From an uncultured Anaerolineae bacterium (GTDB lineage: Bacteria; Chloroflexota; Anaerolineae; Anaerolineales; Villigracilaceae), in contig CAIQVH010000016.1 in assembly GCA_903875215.1 (NCBI GenBank), positions 186,001 through 250,000 of the forward strand: 64,000 nt of DNA, written 5' to 3'. Numbering within the stretch: position 1 is the first letter of the stretch; each line of letters opens with the position of its first letter. The notes beneath the pieces are model-generated. The model was not told the origin of the DNA, did not search any database, and was given only the letters and a program-made list of their open reading frames with translations. Made by a program: the position numbers and the translations under genes. Positions 17,910 to 25,376 of this stretch are shown piece after piece.

Positions 17910-17950
17910 GCGCCCGCCCTGAAATATTTCAGGGCGGGCGCCTGCTTTTT
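17910..17950. terminator. Bidirectional terminator between convergent genes
   Basis: A perfect 16-bp palindromic stem (17910-17941, GCGCCCGCCCTGAAAT and its complement) is followed by CTGCTTTTT on the plus strand and by TTTTCCTTC on the minus strand. It ends both the importer operon and the convergent gene at 17959. Confidence 0.9.
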
Positions 17951-17958
17951 AAACGGTG

Positions 17959-18366
17959 TTACGCTGCCAGCTCGGTGAGAAAAACTTTGCGTACGTGGGC
18001 GGACATTTGTCGCCCGGTCATCTTGTCGGCTGTTTCTACTTTGAGCAGGCGTTCGCGCAATTCACGGTGTTTTTGCAGGATTTTTTCAAATTCGTGCTTG
18101 GCTTCGCCCGGCCCCATGACAAAGATATGCTCTGCCTTCTGGATCTGTTCCAGCACGCGGGTGTAATAATCATGCAATTGATGTTCGTAATGGTCATTGT
18201 GGCCCAATTCTGAATCCAGGCCCTGATTATAGGTGCCGCCGATACGCCGCCCGCCGCCATGGACGCGCGGCGTGAGATTGGATGGAATGACCTGGATGGT
18301 TTCTTCGTCTGGCCGGATGATGCAGGCGTTCTTATGGTCAATCCATACCCCGACGTTCTCTGACAT
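17959..18366 (-). CDS. Small protein resembling bacterial eRF1-domain-like proteins, function unknown
   Basis: The 135-residue soluble protein opens with SENVGVWIDHKNACII, a beta strand containing WIDHKxA as in archaeo-eukaryotic release-factor-like proteins of bacteria. It contains AEHIFVMGPGEAKHEFEKIL, typical of the eRF1 domain 3/L7Ae-like fold, and has a His-rich middle (HNDHYEHQLHDYY). I assign only fold resemblance; there is no GGQ loop, so it cannot act as a release factor on its own. A strong AAGGAGG lies 8 bases before ATG 18366. It is monocistronic and convergent with the importer operon. Confidence 0.7.
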   Translation of the reverse strand: MSENVGVWIDHKNACIIRPDEETIQVIPSNLTPRVHGGGRRIGGTYNQGLDSELGHNDHYEHQLHDYYTRVLEQIQKAEHIFVMGPGEAKHEFEKILQKHRELRERLLKVETADKMTGRQMSAHVRKVFLTELAA

Positions 18367-18798
18367 AGTTATGCCTCCTTACTGAAAAGGAATCTGGGTC
18401 GATCGAATTCTATAGGCGAAAAACGTTGCAACCTCCTTCACTTACACTGTAGCTTGTTCAAGCGGGAAAAACAATCCCCCAAAAGAGAATTCTCAGTGCC
18501 GGCGATTGGGTCGGCGGGAAATGTTCAAAACATTGCGGCGGTTTCTGACTAGATCTTCTGGGGGATTATCAATAGGGTTGACCGGAGACCTTATTTGGAT
18601 AAAATTGATCCTAATTGGTGCAGCAAAGACGGTTGGCCCTGCCAGGGTTGCATCGTTTATTGGGAAGCAGGTGAAACTATCGAAGTAAGTCGCGCAAGGA
18701 GGAGCCGGTCAGGAATTGATTGAATGGCAAGAGCAAGGTCAGCCCGCTGACGGGCAATTAACGATAGACCTATTCGATGACATTGTGGAGAATGCAAC
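18367..18798. other. Intergenic region, no convincing gene
   Basis: This 432-base stretch lies between two divergent genes. An open frame of 60 codons at 18506-18688 has no ribosome-binding site and no recognisable similarity, so it is not called. The region must hold promoters for both flanking genes, but no strong -35/-10 pair was found. Confidence 0.4.
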
Positions 18799-19179
18799 AT
18801 GAAAAATCGTTTGAATTATTGGGTTCTTTTGGTGCTGGCCATGGCCGTTTTGTTCGCCGCCGTACCCTTGCGCTCGGCCCGGGCTGCAGATGCGGGTGTT
18901 AATCACGTTGTTATTAACAATAAAACCGGTGGGGTTGCCACGTTGCGGCTGTTCAACCTGGCAACGAATCAATCGATTATTTATACCCTGGTGCCAGGGG
19001 TTCAAGTGGTGGATATTCCTGCCGGCGCTCGTTACGATTTGTTTGTCTTTGATGCGAATAATGCCCTGGTCACGTCTCAGCGCAATTACTCGTTTGCCAA
19101 CCGCCTGCAGATTCAGATTGGCTACGATAACGAGGATAATTTCTCTGCGGAGAAATTTGTATTCGAATTTGACACATAG
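18799..19179 (+). CDS. Small secreted protein, function unknown
   Basis: The 126-residue product has a clear Sec signal peptide: KNR at the N-terminus, a hydrophobic core VLLVLAMAVLFAAV, and a probable cleavage site after SARA (about residue 30). The mature part of about 96 residues is rich in beta-strand-forming sequence (NHVVINNKTGGVATLRLFNL, YTLVPGVQVVDIPAGARYDLFVFD) and looks like a single immunoglobulin-like or DUF4397-like domain. No cysteines or lipobox are present. The ribosome-binding site is weak (GGAG). The gene is single and ends at a strong terminator shared with the convergent helicase gene. Confidence 0.7.
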   Translation: MKNRLNYWVLLVLAMAVLFAAVPLRSARAADAGVNHVVINNKTGGVATLRLFNLATNQSIIYTLVPGVQVVDIPAGARYDLFVFDANNALVTSQRNYSFANRLQIQIGYDNEDNFSAEKFVFEFDT

Positions 19180-19200
19180 ACGGGCAGTCAAGCTTGTCTT

Positions 19201-19244
19201 GAAAAACACTGAACGGTCTCACCCGGGGCCGTTCAGTGTTTTTC
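19201..19244. terminator. Bidirectional terminator overlapping the helicase stop codon
   Basis: A 12-bp perfect stem AACACTGAACGG (19205-19216) / CCGTTCAGTGTT (19229-19240) is flanked by A residues upstream and T residues downstream, so it works in both directions. The minus-strand helicase stop codon (19233-19235) lies inside the right arm. Confidence 0.88.
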
Positions 19245-21749
19245 TGTCAGTTCTTTCAGCACGGCCAGAGTCTCCAGCTTGCCACCCAGGCCGTTTTCGC
19301 CCGCCGGGCCGACGCAGGCCGGGCAGCCATCTTCGCACGGGCAGGCTTGCACCAGTTCGAGGGCTTGCGCCAGCAATTGTTCGTGCAGTTCGAACAGCTT
19401 TTCGCTGAAGCCGATGCCCGCCGGGACCTGGTCATAGAGCGCCACGGAGGGCTGCCCAAAGGAATCGCTTTCTCCCACCTCCAGGTGCAGGCCCAGGTCG
19501 CCGGTGTCGCACATCAGGAAGAGCGGCGCCAGGTTGGCGAGCACAAACCCCAGCCCGGCCAGTCCGCTGCGGACGCGCACATTTGCCTCGGCTTTGTGGT
19601 GACATTCCGGGCAGAGTGTCACCAGGTTTTCCATCCGGTTGGCCTGTTCGCGTTGGATTTTTCCCTCTGCATCGCGGAACATGCGAAAAGGAGTTTTGTG
19701 ATGCACGTCATGCTGGCGATCTGTTTCGGCGCGCCAGCACAGCTGGCAGCGGAAGCCATCGCGCGCCCGGACGCGCGCCCGAATTTGGGGCCAGGCCGGG
19801 CCGTAATCATTGGGCGCATTCGTCCACAGCCCATCCTGGCTGAGACGTTCCACGATTTGTGGAGATACCGAAAGCCAGTAGGCGGTGGTTTGCAGGTCGC
19901 TGGGCGGCAGGTCGAGCGCTTCCTGGCCGAGCGTCTCACCGCCGAACCAGGCTCTCTGGCGGAATCCTGTGACCTGCGTCGTCACCTGCACCTCGCCCCA
20001 GGCTTTCTGCGCGGATTGCGCCAGGGTTGCCAGCACCTGCACGCTTGTTTCACGCAGCGGCTCGGTGAAATAATCCAGCGCAACCGGGATGAGAGTGGCG
20101 CGCCCTTGCGCCAGGTTCAGCTCCTGCACAAAATACTGTTGACCTTCATGCAGGTACACCGCGCGCGGGTGCACCATCCAGGGCGCCGATTCGCGATCCA
20201 CTTCCCCAATCACCCGCGGACGTGGAGCAGACTCTTCCGCGGCCATCTCCCCATGCGCTTCCAGGAGTACCGTCTCGGGCGAGGCTGAACGCAGCGAAAC
20301 TCCGGCCGCCGGGTAGGCATCGGCCATCCAGTACGTTTTGTCACTGCGCGCATGTGCCTCGCCGCCACTGGTCAGAATCTGCAGGTATTCATCCACCAGT
20401 TCCGGCGCCAGGCGCCCAAAGCCCTCGCCTGTCGCAAAGGGCAGCTCAAACAGCGCACAGCGGATGTGGTTGAGCAGAATCAGCAGATGATCCGGGTTGA
20501 TCAGGCCCTGTTCCGGTGAGCGCTCCAGCAAATATTCCGGGTGCCGGGCCAGAAACTGATCCAGCGGACTCGCCGTGCTGATCAGCAGCGACACTGCCGG
20601 AGCCTCTCCACGCCCGGCCCGCCCAGACTGCTGCCGCACGCTGGCCACCGAGCCGGGATACCCAACCAGGATGGCCGCCCCCAGTCCGCCGATATCAATT
20701 CCCAGCTCGAGCGCATTGGTTGCCACGACAATCTGCACCGACCCGTCGCGCAGCCCCTTTTCAATCTCCCGCCGCTGCGAGGGCAGGTAGCCGGAACGGT
20801 AACCTCGAATTGGAGAATTGGGCCGGTTTCCACCCTGCAAATAACTTAACAGAATTTCCACACTGCGCCTTGACCGCGCAAACATCACCGCCTGAGTACC
20901 GGTTTCCAGCACATCCCGCGCCAGGCGCACTGCTTCCTGTGTTGCGCTCTTGCGCAGCCCAATCGCCGCATCCAGCACCGGCGGATTGTAGATTAAGAAA
21001 TGACGCGCGCCGCGCGCCGAACCGTCGTTGTCGATCAGCGTAACAGGTGCTTCGATCAGCTTTTCAGCCAGTTGGGCCGGGTTGGCAATGGTGGCCGAGG
21101 TCAGGATGAACTGCGGGAAGGCGCCATAAAAAGCCGCCACGCGCTTCAAGCGTCGCACCACATTGGCAACGTGCGACCCGAACACCCCGCGATAGGTGTG
21201 CATTTCGTCAATGACCACGTAGCGCAGCGAGCTAAAAAAACTGGCCCAAACCGCGTGGTGCGGCAAAATGCCGGTATGCAGCATATCGGGGTTGCTCAAC
21301 AGGATGCGCGCATTCTTGCGGATCAGCGCGCGCTGGTCCGCTGGTGTATCGCCATCGTAAATGGCCGCAGCAATCGAAAATTGCCCGGTCAGGGCCGAGA
21401 ATTGATCTTGAGCAAGTGCTTTGGTGGGGAACAGGTAAAGCGCCCGCGCTGCGGGGTTTTCCGTTATGGTGGCCAGCACCGGCAGATTGTAGCAAAGTGA
21501 TTTCCCGGAAGCGGTTCCCGTGGCGAGGATGAGATTCTCCCCGCGGCGCGCAGCGGCCCACGCTTCAGCCTGGTGGCTGTACAGGCGCCTGATTCCGCGC
21601 TGGTACAGGGCAGCAGCCAGGCTGGGAGGCAGGTCGGAGGGCAGCGAGCGCAATTCAGCGCGGCGGGCTGGCCGGGTGTCCCAGGTGGAAATGTTTTCAG
21701 CAGTCAGTGGATCAGTTTTCCAGCGCTGCAGGAGCGAGTCAAAGGTCAT
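19233..21749 (-). CDS. MrfA/YprA-type DEAD/DEAH helicase with an HNH nuclease-like domain
   Basis: The 838-residue protein has superfamily 2 helicase motifs: Q-motif-like YSHQAEAW (about 57), motif I ATGTASGKS (76-84), FPTKALAQDQ, DEMH (181-184), SAT (218-220), and motif VI QQSGRAGRG. Its C-terminal CPCEDGCPAC (Cys 803, 805, 809, 812) is the zinc-binding end of the MrfA/YprA family, linked to DNA repair in Bacillus. Between the helicase core and this end lies an HNH/McrA-like module: C668-x2-C671, HH 683-684, NLVTLC713-x2-C716-HH. The length exceeds the roughly 750 residues of standard members, consistent with this insertion. Confidence 0.92.
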   Translation of the reverse strand: MTFDSLLQRWKTDPLTAENISTWDTRPARRAELRSLPSDLPPSLAAALYQRGIRRLYSHQAEAWAAARRGENLILATGTASGKSLCYNLPVLATITENPAARALYLFPTKALAQDQFSALTGQFSIAAAIYDGDTPADQRALIRKNARILLSNPDMLHTGILPHHAVWASFFSSLRYVVIDEMHTYRGVFGSHVANVVRRLKRVAAFYGAFPQFILTSATIANPAQLAEKLIEAPVTLIDNDGSARGARHFLIYNPPVLDAAIGLRKSATQEAVRLARDVLETGTQAVMFARSRRSVEILLSYLQGGNRPNSPIRGYRSGYLPSQRREIEKGLRDGSVQIVVATNALELGIDIGGLGAAILVGYPGSVASVRQQSGRAGRGEAPAVSLLISTASPLDQFLARHPEYLLERSPEQGLINPDHLLILLNHIRCALFELPFATGEGFGRLAPELVDEYLQILTSGGEAHARSDKTYWMADAYPAAGVSLRSASPETVLLEAHGEMAAEESAPRPRVIGEVDRESAPWMVHPRAVYLHEGQQYFVQELNLAQGRATLIPVALDYFTEPLRETSVQVLATLAQSAQKAWGEVQVTTQVTGFRQRAWFGGETLGQEALDLPPSDLQTTAYWLSVSPQIVERLSQDGLWTNAPNDYGPAWPQIRARVRARDGFRCQLCWRAETDRQHDVHHKTPFRMFRDAEGKIQREQANRMENLVTLCPECHHKAEANVRVRSGLAGLGFVLANLAPLFLMCDTGDLGLHLEVGESDSFGQPSVALYDQVPAGIGFSEKLFELHEQLLAQALELVQACPCEDGCPACVGPAGENGLGGKLETLAVLKELTEKH

Positions 21750-21752
21750 GGG

Positions 21753-23114
21753 TTATAAAATAGCGGCCAGCCGCATGGCCAGCGTGAGGACATCCGTCAC
21801 GTAAAGCGCAAACAACAGGATGGAGAGTGCGATGAGAAGTTGGATGGCTCGTCCGGGCAGTTTTTGCGCGGCGTTATGGAACAGCACCGGGAAGGCTGGC
21901 AGGGCCGGGTAAAGGAAGATCGCTTTCATCACCGGGTATTCGCGGTAGATCCAGGCGTAGAGCGCCACGAAGCTGAGGTACCCCAGCCAGACGAGCAGAA
22001 ACAGGGCGTTCTCGTCTGCACCGCGCAGCAGGCGGGCGCTTTCGCGCACTGTCCCGGCCAGTAGCAGGCCGGTGGGCAGGAGCGCCAGCAGGTAGATGGC
22101 GCGGCGCAGTGGAAAGCCAGCCGGGTTGTCACTGCGCCAGGTGGCGGGCCAGTTGTCAAAGTTGACCGAGTGGGCGCGTCCGTAGAGTTGCGTCCAGAAG
22201 GAGGTGCGGTGGGGCAGCGGCTGTTGCGGCTCGGGGTTGATGTAAGGAGTGGCAAGCAGGGAACTGAGTTTGAAGGTGAAAAAACCATCTTGAATGGAAA
22301 GCAGGCCTGGTTTGTTGGTTGGGGTTGGCTCAAAGAGAGCCGGCGGCGCGGCGCGATTGATGTTGGTGACCAGCGGCGTGCCGTATTTTTGAACGTTGGA
22401 GAAGTACTGGTTGAGCGGGTTGAGGCTGACCGCGGCGGGTACGATCAACAGCCAGGCCAAGGCATAGGTTTCAAGGCGCAGACGGTTGGCCGGGTCGCGC
22501 AGGGCGCGGATCAGCAGGGCCAACAGGATGGCGGTGAAGGTCACCCATCCGTTGGTTTTGGTCGAGGCGGCCAGGAATGTGAACAGGCAGGCCAGGCCGA
22601 AACTGACGCGGCTTCGGGAGGCGGGGGAGTTTTTCGGCGCCTGCAGCAAGTTCCAGGCCTGGTGCAGTGCCAGCGTGGAAAAGAGAATCAGCAGCGAATC
22701 ATTGGTGGCCTGGGCGTTGATTCCGATCAGCTTGGGGTTGAGGGCCGCCAGGGTGAAGGCCAGCCAGCCTGTCGGGCGGCTGGTCAGGCCGAGTTGTGCC
22801 ATCCAGCGCCACAGCGCGGCCAGGGTCAGCACGCCGGCAGCGGCGCTGAACAGGTTGGCGGCGACAATCTGCGCAGCCGGGCGGTTAATCTGCCCGGCCT
22901 GGAACAGTTTCGCCAGGATGATGTGGTAGAGTTTGGGTTGAAAGCATTCCCAGCAGTCGTCGCGGGTTGGCAGGCGGTTGTTTTGCAGGATGATCTGCGC
23001 CACTTCCAGGTGTGGGTCGTTGGCCTCGCGATTGACCAGGCTCAGTCCCAGCCGCAGGGCGGTGGCCAGCAGGAAGGTCAGCAGGAACAGGATACGCAGC
23101 AGGCGGGGGGCCAT
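21753..23114 (-). CDS. Polytopic membrane protein, GT-39-like glycosyltransferase
   Basis: The 453-residue protein starts MAPRLLRILFLLTFLLATALRLGL, a first membrane helix, followed by NREANDPHLEVAQIILQNNRLP with an acidic residue pair position used by GT-C enzymes, and DDCWECFQPKLYH, which recurs in glycosyltransferase 39-like proteins. About ten membrane helices follow. ATG 23114 is chosen because the longer frame overlaps the preceding cyclase gene entirely out of phase. Its start lies 16 bases after the cyclase stop codon, so the two are probably cotranscribed. Substrate is unknown. Confidence 0.75.
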   Translation of the reverse strand: MAPRLLRILFLLTFLLATALRLGLSLVNREANDPHLEVAQIILQNNRLPTRDDCWECFQPKLYHIILAKLFQAGQINRPAAQIVAANLFSAAAGVLTLAALWRWMAQLGLTSRPTGWLAFTLAALNPKLIGINAQATNDSLLILFSTLALHQAWNLLQAPKNSPASRSRVSFGLACLFTFLAASTKTNGWVTFTAILLALLIRALRDPANRLRLETYALAWLLIVPAAVSLNPLNQYFSNVQKYGTPLVTNINRAAPPALFEPTPTNKPGLLSIQDGFFTFKLSSLLATPYINPEPQQPLPHRTSFWTQLYGRAHSVNFDNWPATWRSDNPAGFPLRRAIYLLALLPTGLLLAGTVRESARLLRGADENALFLLVWLGYLSFVALYAWIYREYPVMKAIFLYPALPAFPVLFHNAAQKLPGRAIQLLIALSILLFALYVTDVLTLAMRLAAIL

Positions 23115-23130
23115 GAGGGGTCTGCACCGT

Positions 23131-23754
23131 TTAGATTGTTTCGGGCGGCTGGTGGGAATATTCCAGGCTGTAAGCCTTGATGCGCACACCAGAGAGTGAG
23201 GGCGTAATCAGTTTGCCGGTATACCCCGCTTCAGCCGGGATGTGGCGGAAAGCGTGCTCGGTGACGAGGATTTCGCCGGGTCCGGCGACATCTTCGCCGA
23301 GCTTGCTGGCGCAGTTGACCGCGTCGCCGAAGTAATCGGGGCCGCCAATCATCAACACATCGCCATAATCGATGCCAATCGAGACGCGGATGTCGAAGGC
23401 GCTTTCGGTAAAGAGGTTCATGGCGTTAAAGGCGGTGTTGATGCGTACCGCGGCGCGGGCGGCGGGGAGGACTTCCTTGAAAGCGGCGAAGCAGTTGTCG
23501 GCCTCGTATTTGATCACCTGCCCGCCCAACTGTTCAATGATCGGCAGGGTGGTGATCTGCATTCGCTTGACCATGGAAAGGTAGTGGACGATGCCGAATT
23601 TTTGCGTCAACCGGGAGAAACCGGACATATCCATGATCAATATGGCCCTGGTGGTGCCAAATTCACGCCACAGGGTCTGTTCTATTTCCTCGCGCCGGGA
23701 TTTCGTCTCGGCCTGGACGTATTGCAGGAGCAGTTCTTCGAATCGCGTATCCAG
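23131..23754 (-). CDS. Class III adenylate/guanylate cyclase domain protein, probable CTG start
   Basis: The 207-residue protein is a compact class III nucleotide cyclase. Both metal-binding Asp positions are visible (IMDMSGFSRLT and KYEADNCFAAF), and YFGDAVNCASKLGE matches the GDxVNxAxR-type motif with Lys in place of the usual Arg. The N-terminal FEELLLQYVQAETKSRREEIEQTLWREF helix is coding in character and in frame, but the only start codons are an internal TTG at 23640 (which would remove the helix) and CTG at 23754. The CTG has AAAGGAGG five bases upstream and a -10 box at 23780. The protein is cytosolic with no sensor domain. Confidence 0.85.
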   Translation of the reverse strand: MDTRFEELLLQYVQAETKSRREEIEQTLWREFGTTRAILIMDMSGFSRLTQKFGIVHYLSMVKRMQITTLPIIEQLGGQVIKYEADNCFAAFKEVLPAARAAVRINTAFNAMNLFTESAFDIRVSIGIDYGDVLMIGGPDYFGDAVNCASKLGEDVAGPGEILVTEHAFRHIPAEAGYTGKLITPSLSGVRIKAYSLEYSHQPPETI

Positions 23755-23779
23755 GGACGCCTCCTTTGCCTATGGATTG

Positions 23780-23785
23780 ATTATA
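23780..23785 (-). promoter_or_regulatory. -10 element of the cyclase gene
   Basis: TATAAT on the minus strand lies 25 bases upstream of the proposed CTG start; a transcript from it would have a leader of about 19 bases that just includes the AAAGGAGG Shine-Dalgarno. No good -35 box is seen. Confidence 0.45.
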
Positions 23786-23854
23786 GCCCAGCTTGCAGGC
23801 GGCGCGCCCCGGTTTCAGGCGGGTTTGGTAAGCGGCGGGTTCTGACTATCGAAG

Positions 23855-24175
23855 TCAACGATTTTCCTTGCGCTGGCGCACAACTCTGATCAGCCACAAG
23901 ATTGCGTTGATGAGCAGGTAAATGATGAACAGAATCAGCGCTGTGGGTACCGAAAAAAAGCTGAACCAGAACAGGTTGCCCAGGGTGTAAAGCCCCTCGC
24001 CGTAATCGATTCCACCAATTACGCAGGGGTGCACACTGCCTTCATCCAACTGGCAGCTGTTGGCGCTGGCAAAGCTTCCTGCCAGCGCGCTGGCTAACAG
24101 CGGCCCGGCAGCCAACAAGACCAGGCAGGTCAGGATTCCAAGGTTGACGAGAATGAGTGTGGTTTTCTTATTCAT
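23855..24175 (-). CDS. Small membrane protein with two transmembrane helices, unknown function
   Basis: The 106-residue product starts MNKKTTLILVNLGILTCLVLLAAG (first helix), has an extracytoplasmic loop with two cysteines (SCQLDEGSVHPCVIGG) that could form a disulfide, and a second helix FFSVPTALILFIIYLLINAILWLI, ending in a basic tail VVRQRKENR. ATG 24175 is chosen because AAGGAG lies nine bases upstream; the longer in-frame start adds a non-homologous 41-residue stretch that overlaps the adh promoter. I do not recognise a family. It is divergent from the alcohol dehydrogenase gene. Confidence 0.7.
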   Translation of the reverse strand: MNKKTTLILVNLGILTCLVLLAAGPLLASALAGSFASANSCQLDEGSVHPCVIGGIDYGEGLYTLGNLFWFSFFSVPTALILFIIYLLINAILWLIRVVRQRKENR

Positions 24176-24255
24176 CGGTGGCAGCTCCTTTTGGATAAAG
24201 TAGGCTAAATATACCCGATAATAACTGACGGGGAAGCTTTTTCTCCGTTTTGAGA

Positions 24256-24261
24256 TACAAT
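24256..24261 (+). promoter_or_regulatory. -10 element placed for leaderless adh mRNA
   Basis: TACAAT is followed by six bases (TTTTCC) and then ATG 24268. No Shine-Dalgarno is present. The spacing is identical to that at ruvA. Confidence 0.45.
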
Positions 24262-24267
24262 TTTTCC

Positions 24268-25296
24268 ATGCAAGCTCAGCGCCTTTTTTCTCCTGCACCG
24301 ATTGAACAGCAGCCCTTGCGCCGGGTGGAAGTGCCGGTGCCCGAGCCGGGGCCGGGCCAGGTGCGTATTCGCGTGGCGGCTTGCGGGGTCTGTCACACTG
24401 ATCTGCACATTGTCGAGGGCGAGCTCATCCCACCGCGTTACCCGGTCACGCCGGGGCACCAGGTGGTGGGCGTGGTGGATGCCATTGGCCCGCCTCGTTC
24501 CCCCTTCTTGCTACAGGAAAATGGGGGGAACGAGGCGGGCGTTGGTCAGCGGGTCGGCGTCCCGTGGCTGCATTCTGCCTGTGGGGAGTGTGAATTTTGT
24601 CGGCGCGGGCAGGAAAACCTGTGCCCGCGGGTCCGGTTCACCGGGTTCAGCGTGGATGGCGGTTATGCCGAATATCTGTTGGCCGAGGCGCGCTATGTGC
24701 TGCCGCTGCCGGATGAAATCTGCGATGAGCAGGCAGCGCCGCTTTTGTGCGCGGGCATCGTCGGCTACCGGGCGCTGAAGAAGGCGCAGATTCAGCCAGG
24801 GCAGCGGGTCGGGCTCTTTGGGTTCGGAGCCAGCGCGCATTTGTGTTTGCAGGTGCTGCGGCATTGGGGCTGCGAAGTCCACGTTTTCACTCGCTCGGCG
24901 GCGCACCAGCGTCATGCCCTGGAGCTGGGGGCGGTGCGGGCAATGGAGGCCGGCTCCAGCCTGGAACAATCGCTCGACCGGGCGGTGGTGTTTGCCCCGG
25001 CGGGGGAGTTGGTGGTGCGGGCGTTGGAAAGTGTTCGTCCCGGCGGCGCAGTCTCCATTAATGCCATCCACATGAGCGCTATCCCGTCTTTTCCATATTC
25101 AACGTTGTGGGGCGAGCGGATGTTATGCTCGGTGGCGAATGCGACTTACCGTGATGGAGAAGAATTCCTGGCCCTGGCAGCGGCCCTGGGGATTCACTCC
25201 ACTGTGACGGTGTATCCGTTATGGGATTCGAATGCGGCCCTGCAGGATTTGAAGGCCAGCCGTTTTAATGGGGAAGCAGTGCTCAAAGTCAGTTGA
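24268..25296 (+). CDS. Zinc-dependent alcohol dehydrogenase (MDR family, AdhP-like)
   Basis: The 342-residue NAD(P)-dependent enzyme oxidises alcohols or reduces aldehydes. Catalytic zinc ligands are expected at C42 (GVCHTD) and H64 (PGHQ); structural zinc Cys are C105, C108, C111 and C119. The Rossmann segment is GLFGFGASAHLCLQVLRHWGCEVHVFTRS (GFGxSAH). Residues 74-91 (PPRSPFLLQENGGNEAGV) are encoded by a perfect 17-bp inverted repeat and replace the shorter loop usually found between AIGP and GQRVGVPW, so an in-frame insertion seems likely. The overall length is still within the family range. The translation start follows a TACAAT box without Shine-Dalgarno. Confidence 0.92.
   Translation: MQAQRLFSPAPIEQQPLRRVEVPVPEPGPGQVRIRVAACGVCHTDLHIVEGELIPPRYPVTPGHQVVGVVDAIGPPRSPFLLQENGGNEAGVGQRVGVPWLHSACGECEFCRRGQENLCPRVRFTGFSVDGGYAEYLLAEARYVLPLPDEICDEQAAPLLCAGIVGYRALKKAQIQPGQRVGLFGFGASAHLCLQVLRHWGCEVHVFTRSAAHQRHALELGAVRAMEAGSSLEQSLDRAVVFAPAGELVVRALESVRPGGAVSINAIHMSAIPSFPYSTLWGERMLCSVANATYRDGEEFLALAAALGIHSTVTVYPLWDSNAALQDLKASRFNGEAVLKVS
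24488..24540. repeat. Perfect 17-bp inverted repeat inside the adh coding region
   Basis: GCCCGCCTCGTTCCCCC at 24488-24504 is the exact reverse complement of 24524-24540, with a 19-base loop. It encodes residues 74-91 of the dehydrogenase without breaking the frame. No second copy was noticed in the window. Confidence 0.9.
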
Positions 25297-25329
25297 CATT
25301 TGTCACTATGGGGCGGGGGTGCGCGGTTG

Positions 25330-25335
25330 TATAAT
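25330..25335 (+). promoter_or_regulatory. Candidate -10 element of folD
   Basis: TATAAT lies 41 bases before the folD ATG, leaving a leader with GGAG about ten bases from the start. No well-spaced -35 box is visible. A perfect TGACA-TT-TGTCA palindrome overlaps the adh stop codon at 25294-25305. Confidence 0.35.
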
Positions 25336-25376
25336 GAACTTGCGTTTTTCTTCACATTCCAATTGGAGAGACAATC

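Noticed and set aside
18506-18688. 60-codon plus-strand open frame in the gap between divergent genes
   Set aside because: No ribosome-binding site, no similarity to known proteins, and mixed composition typical of chance frames.
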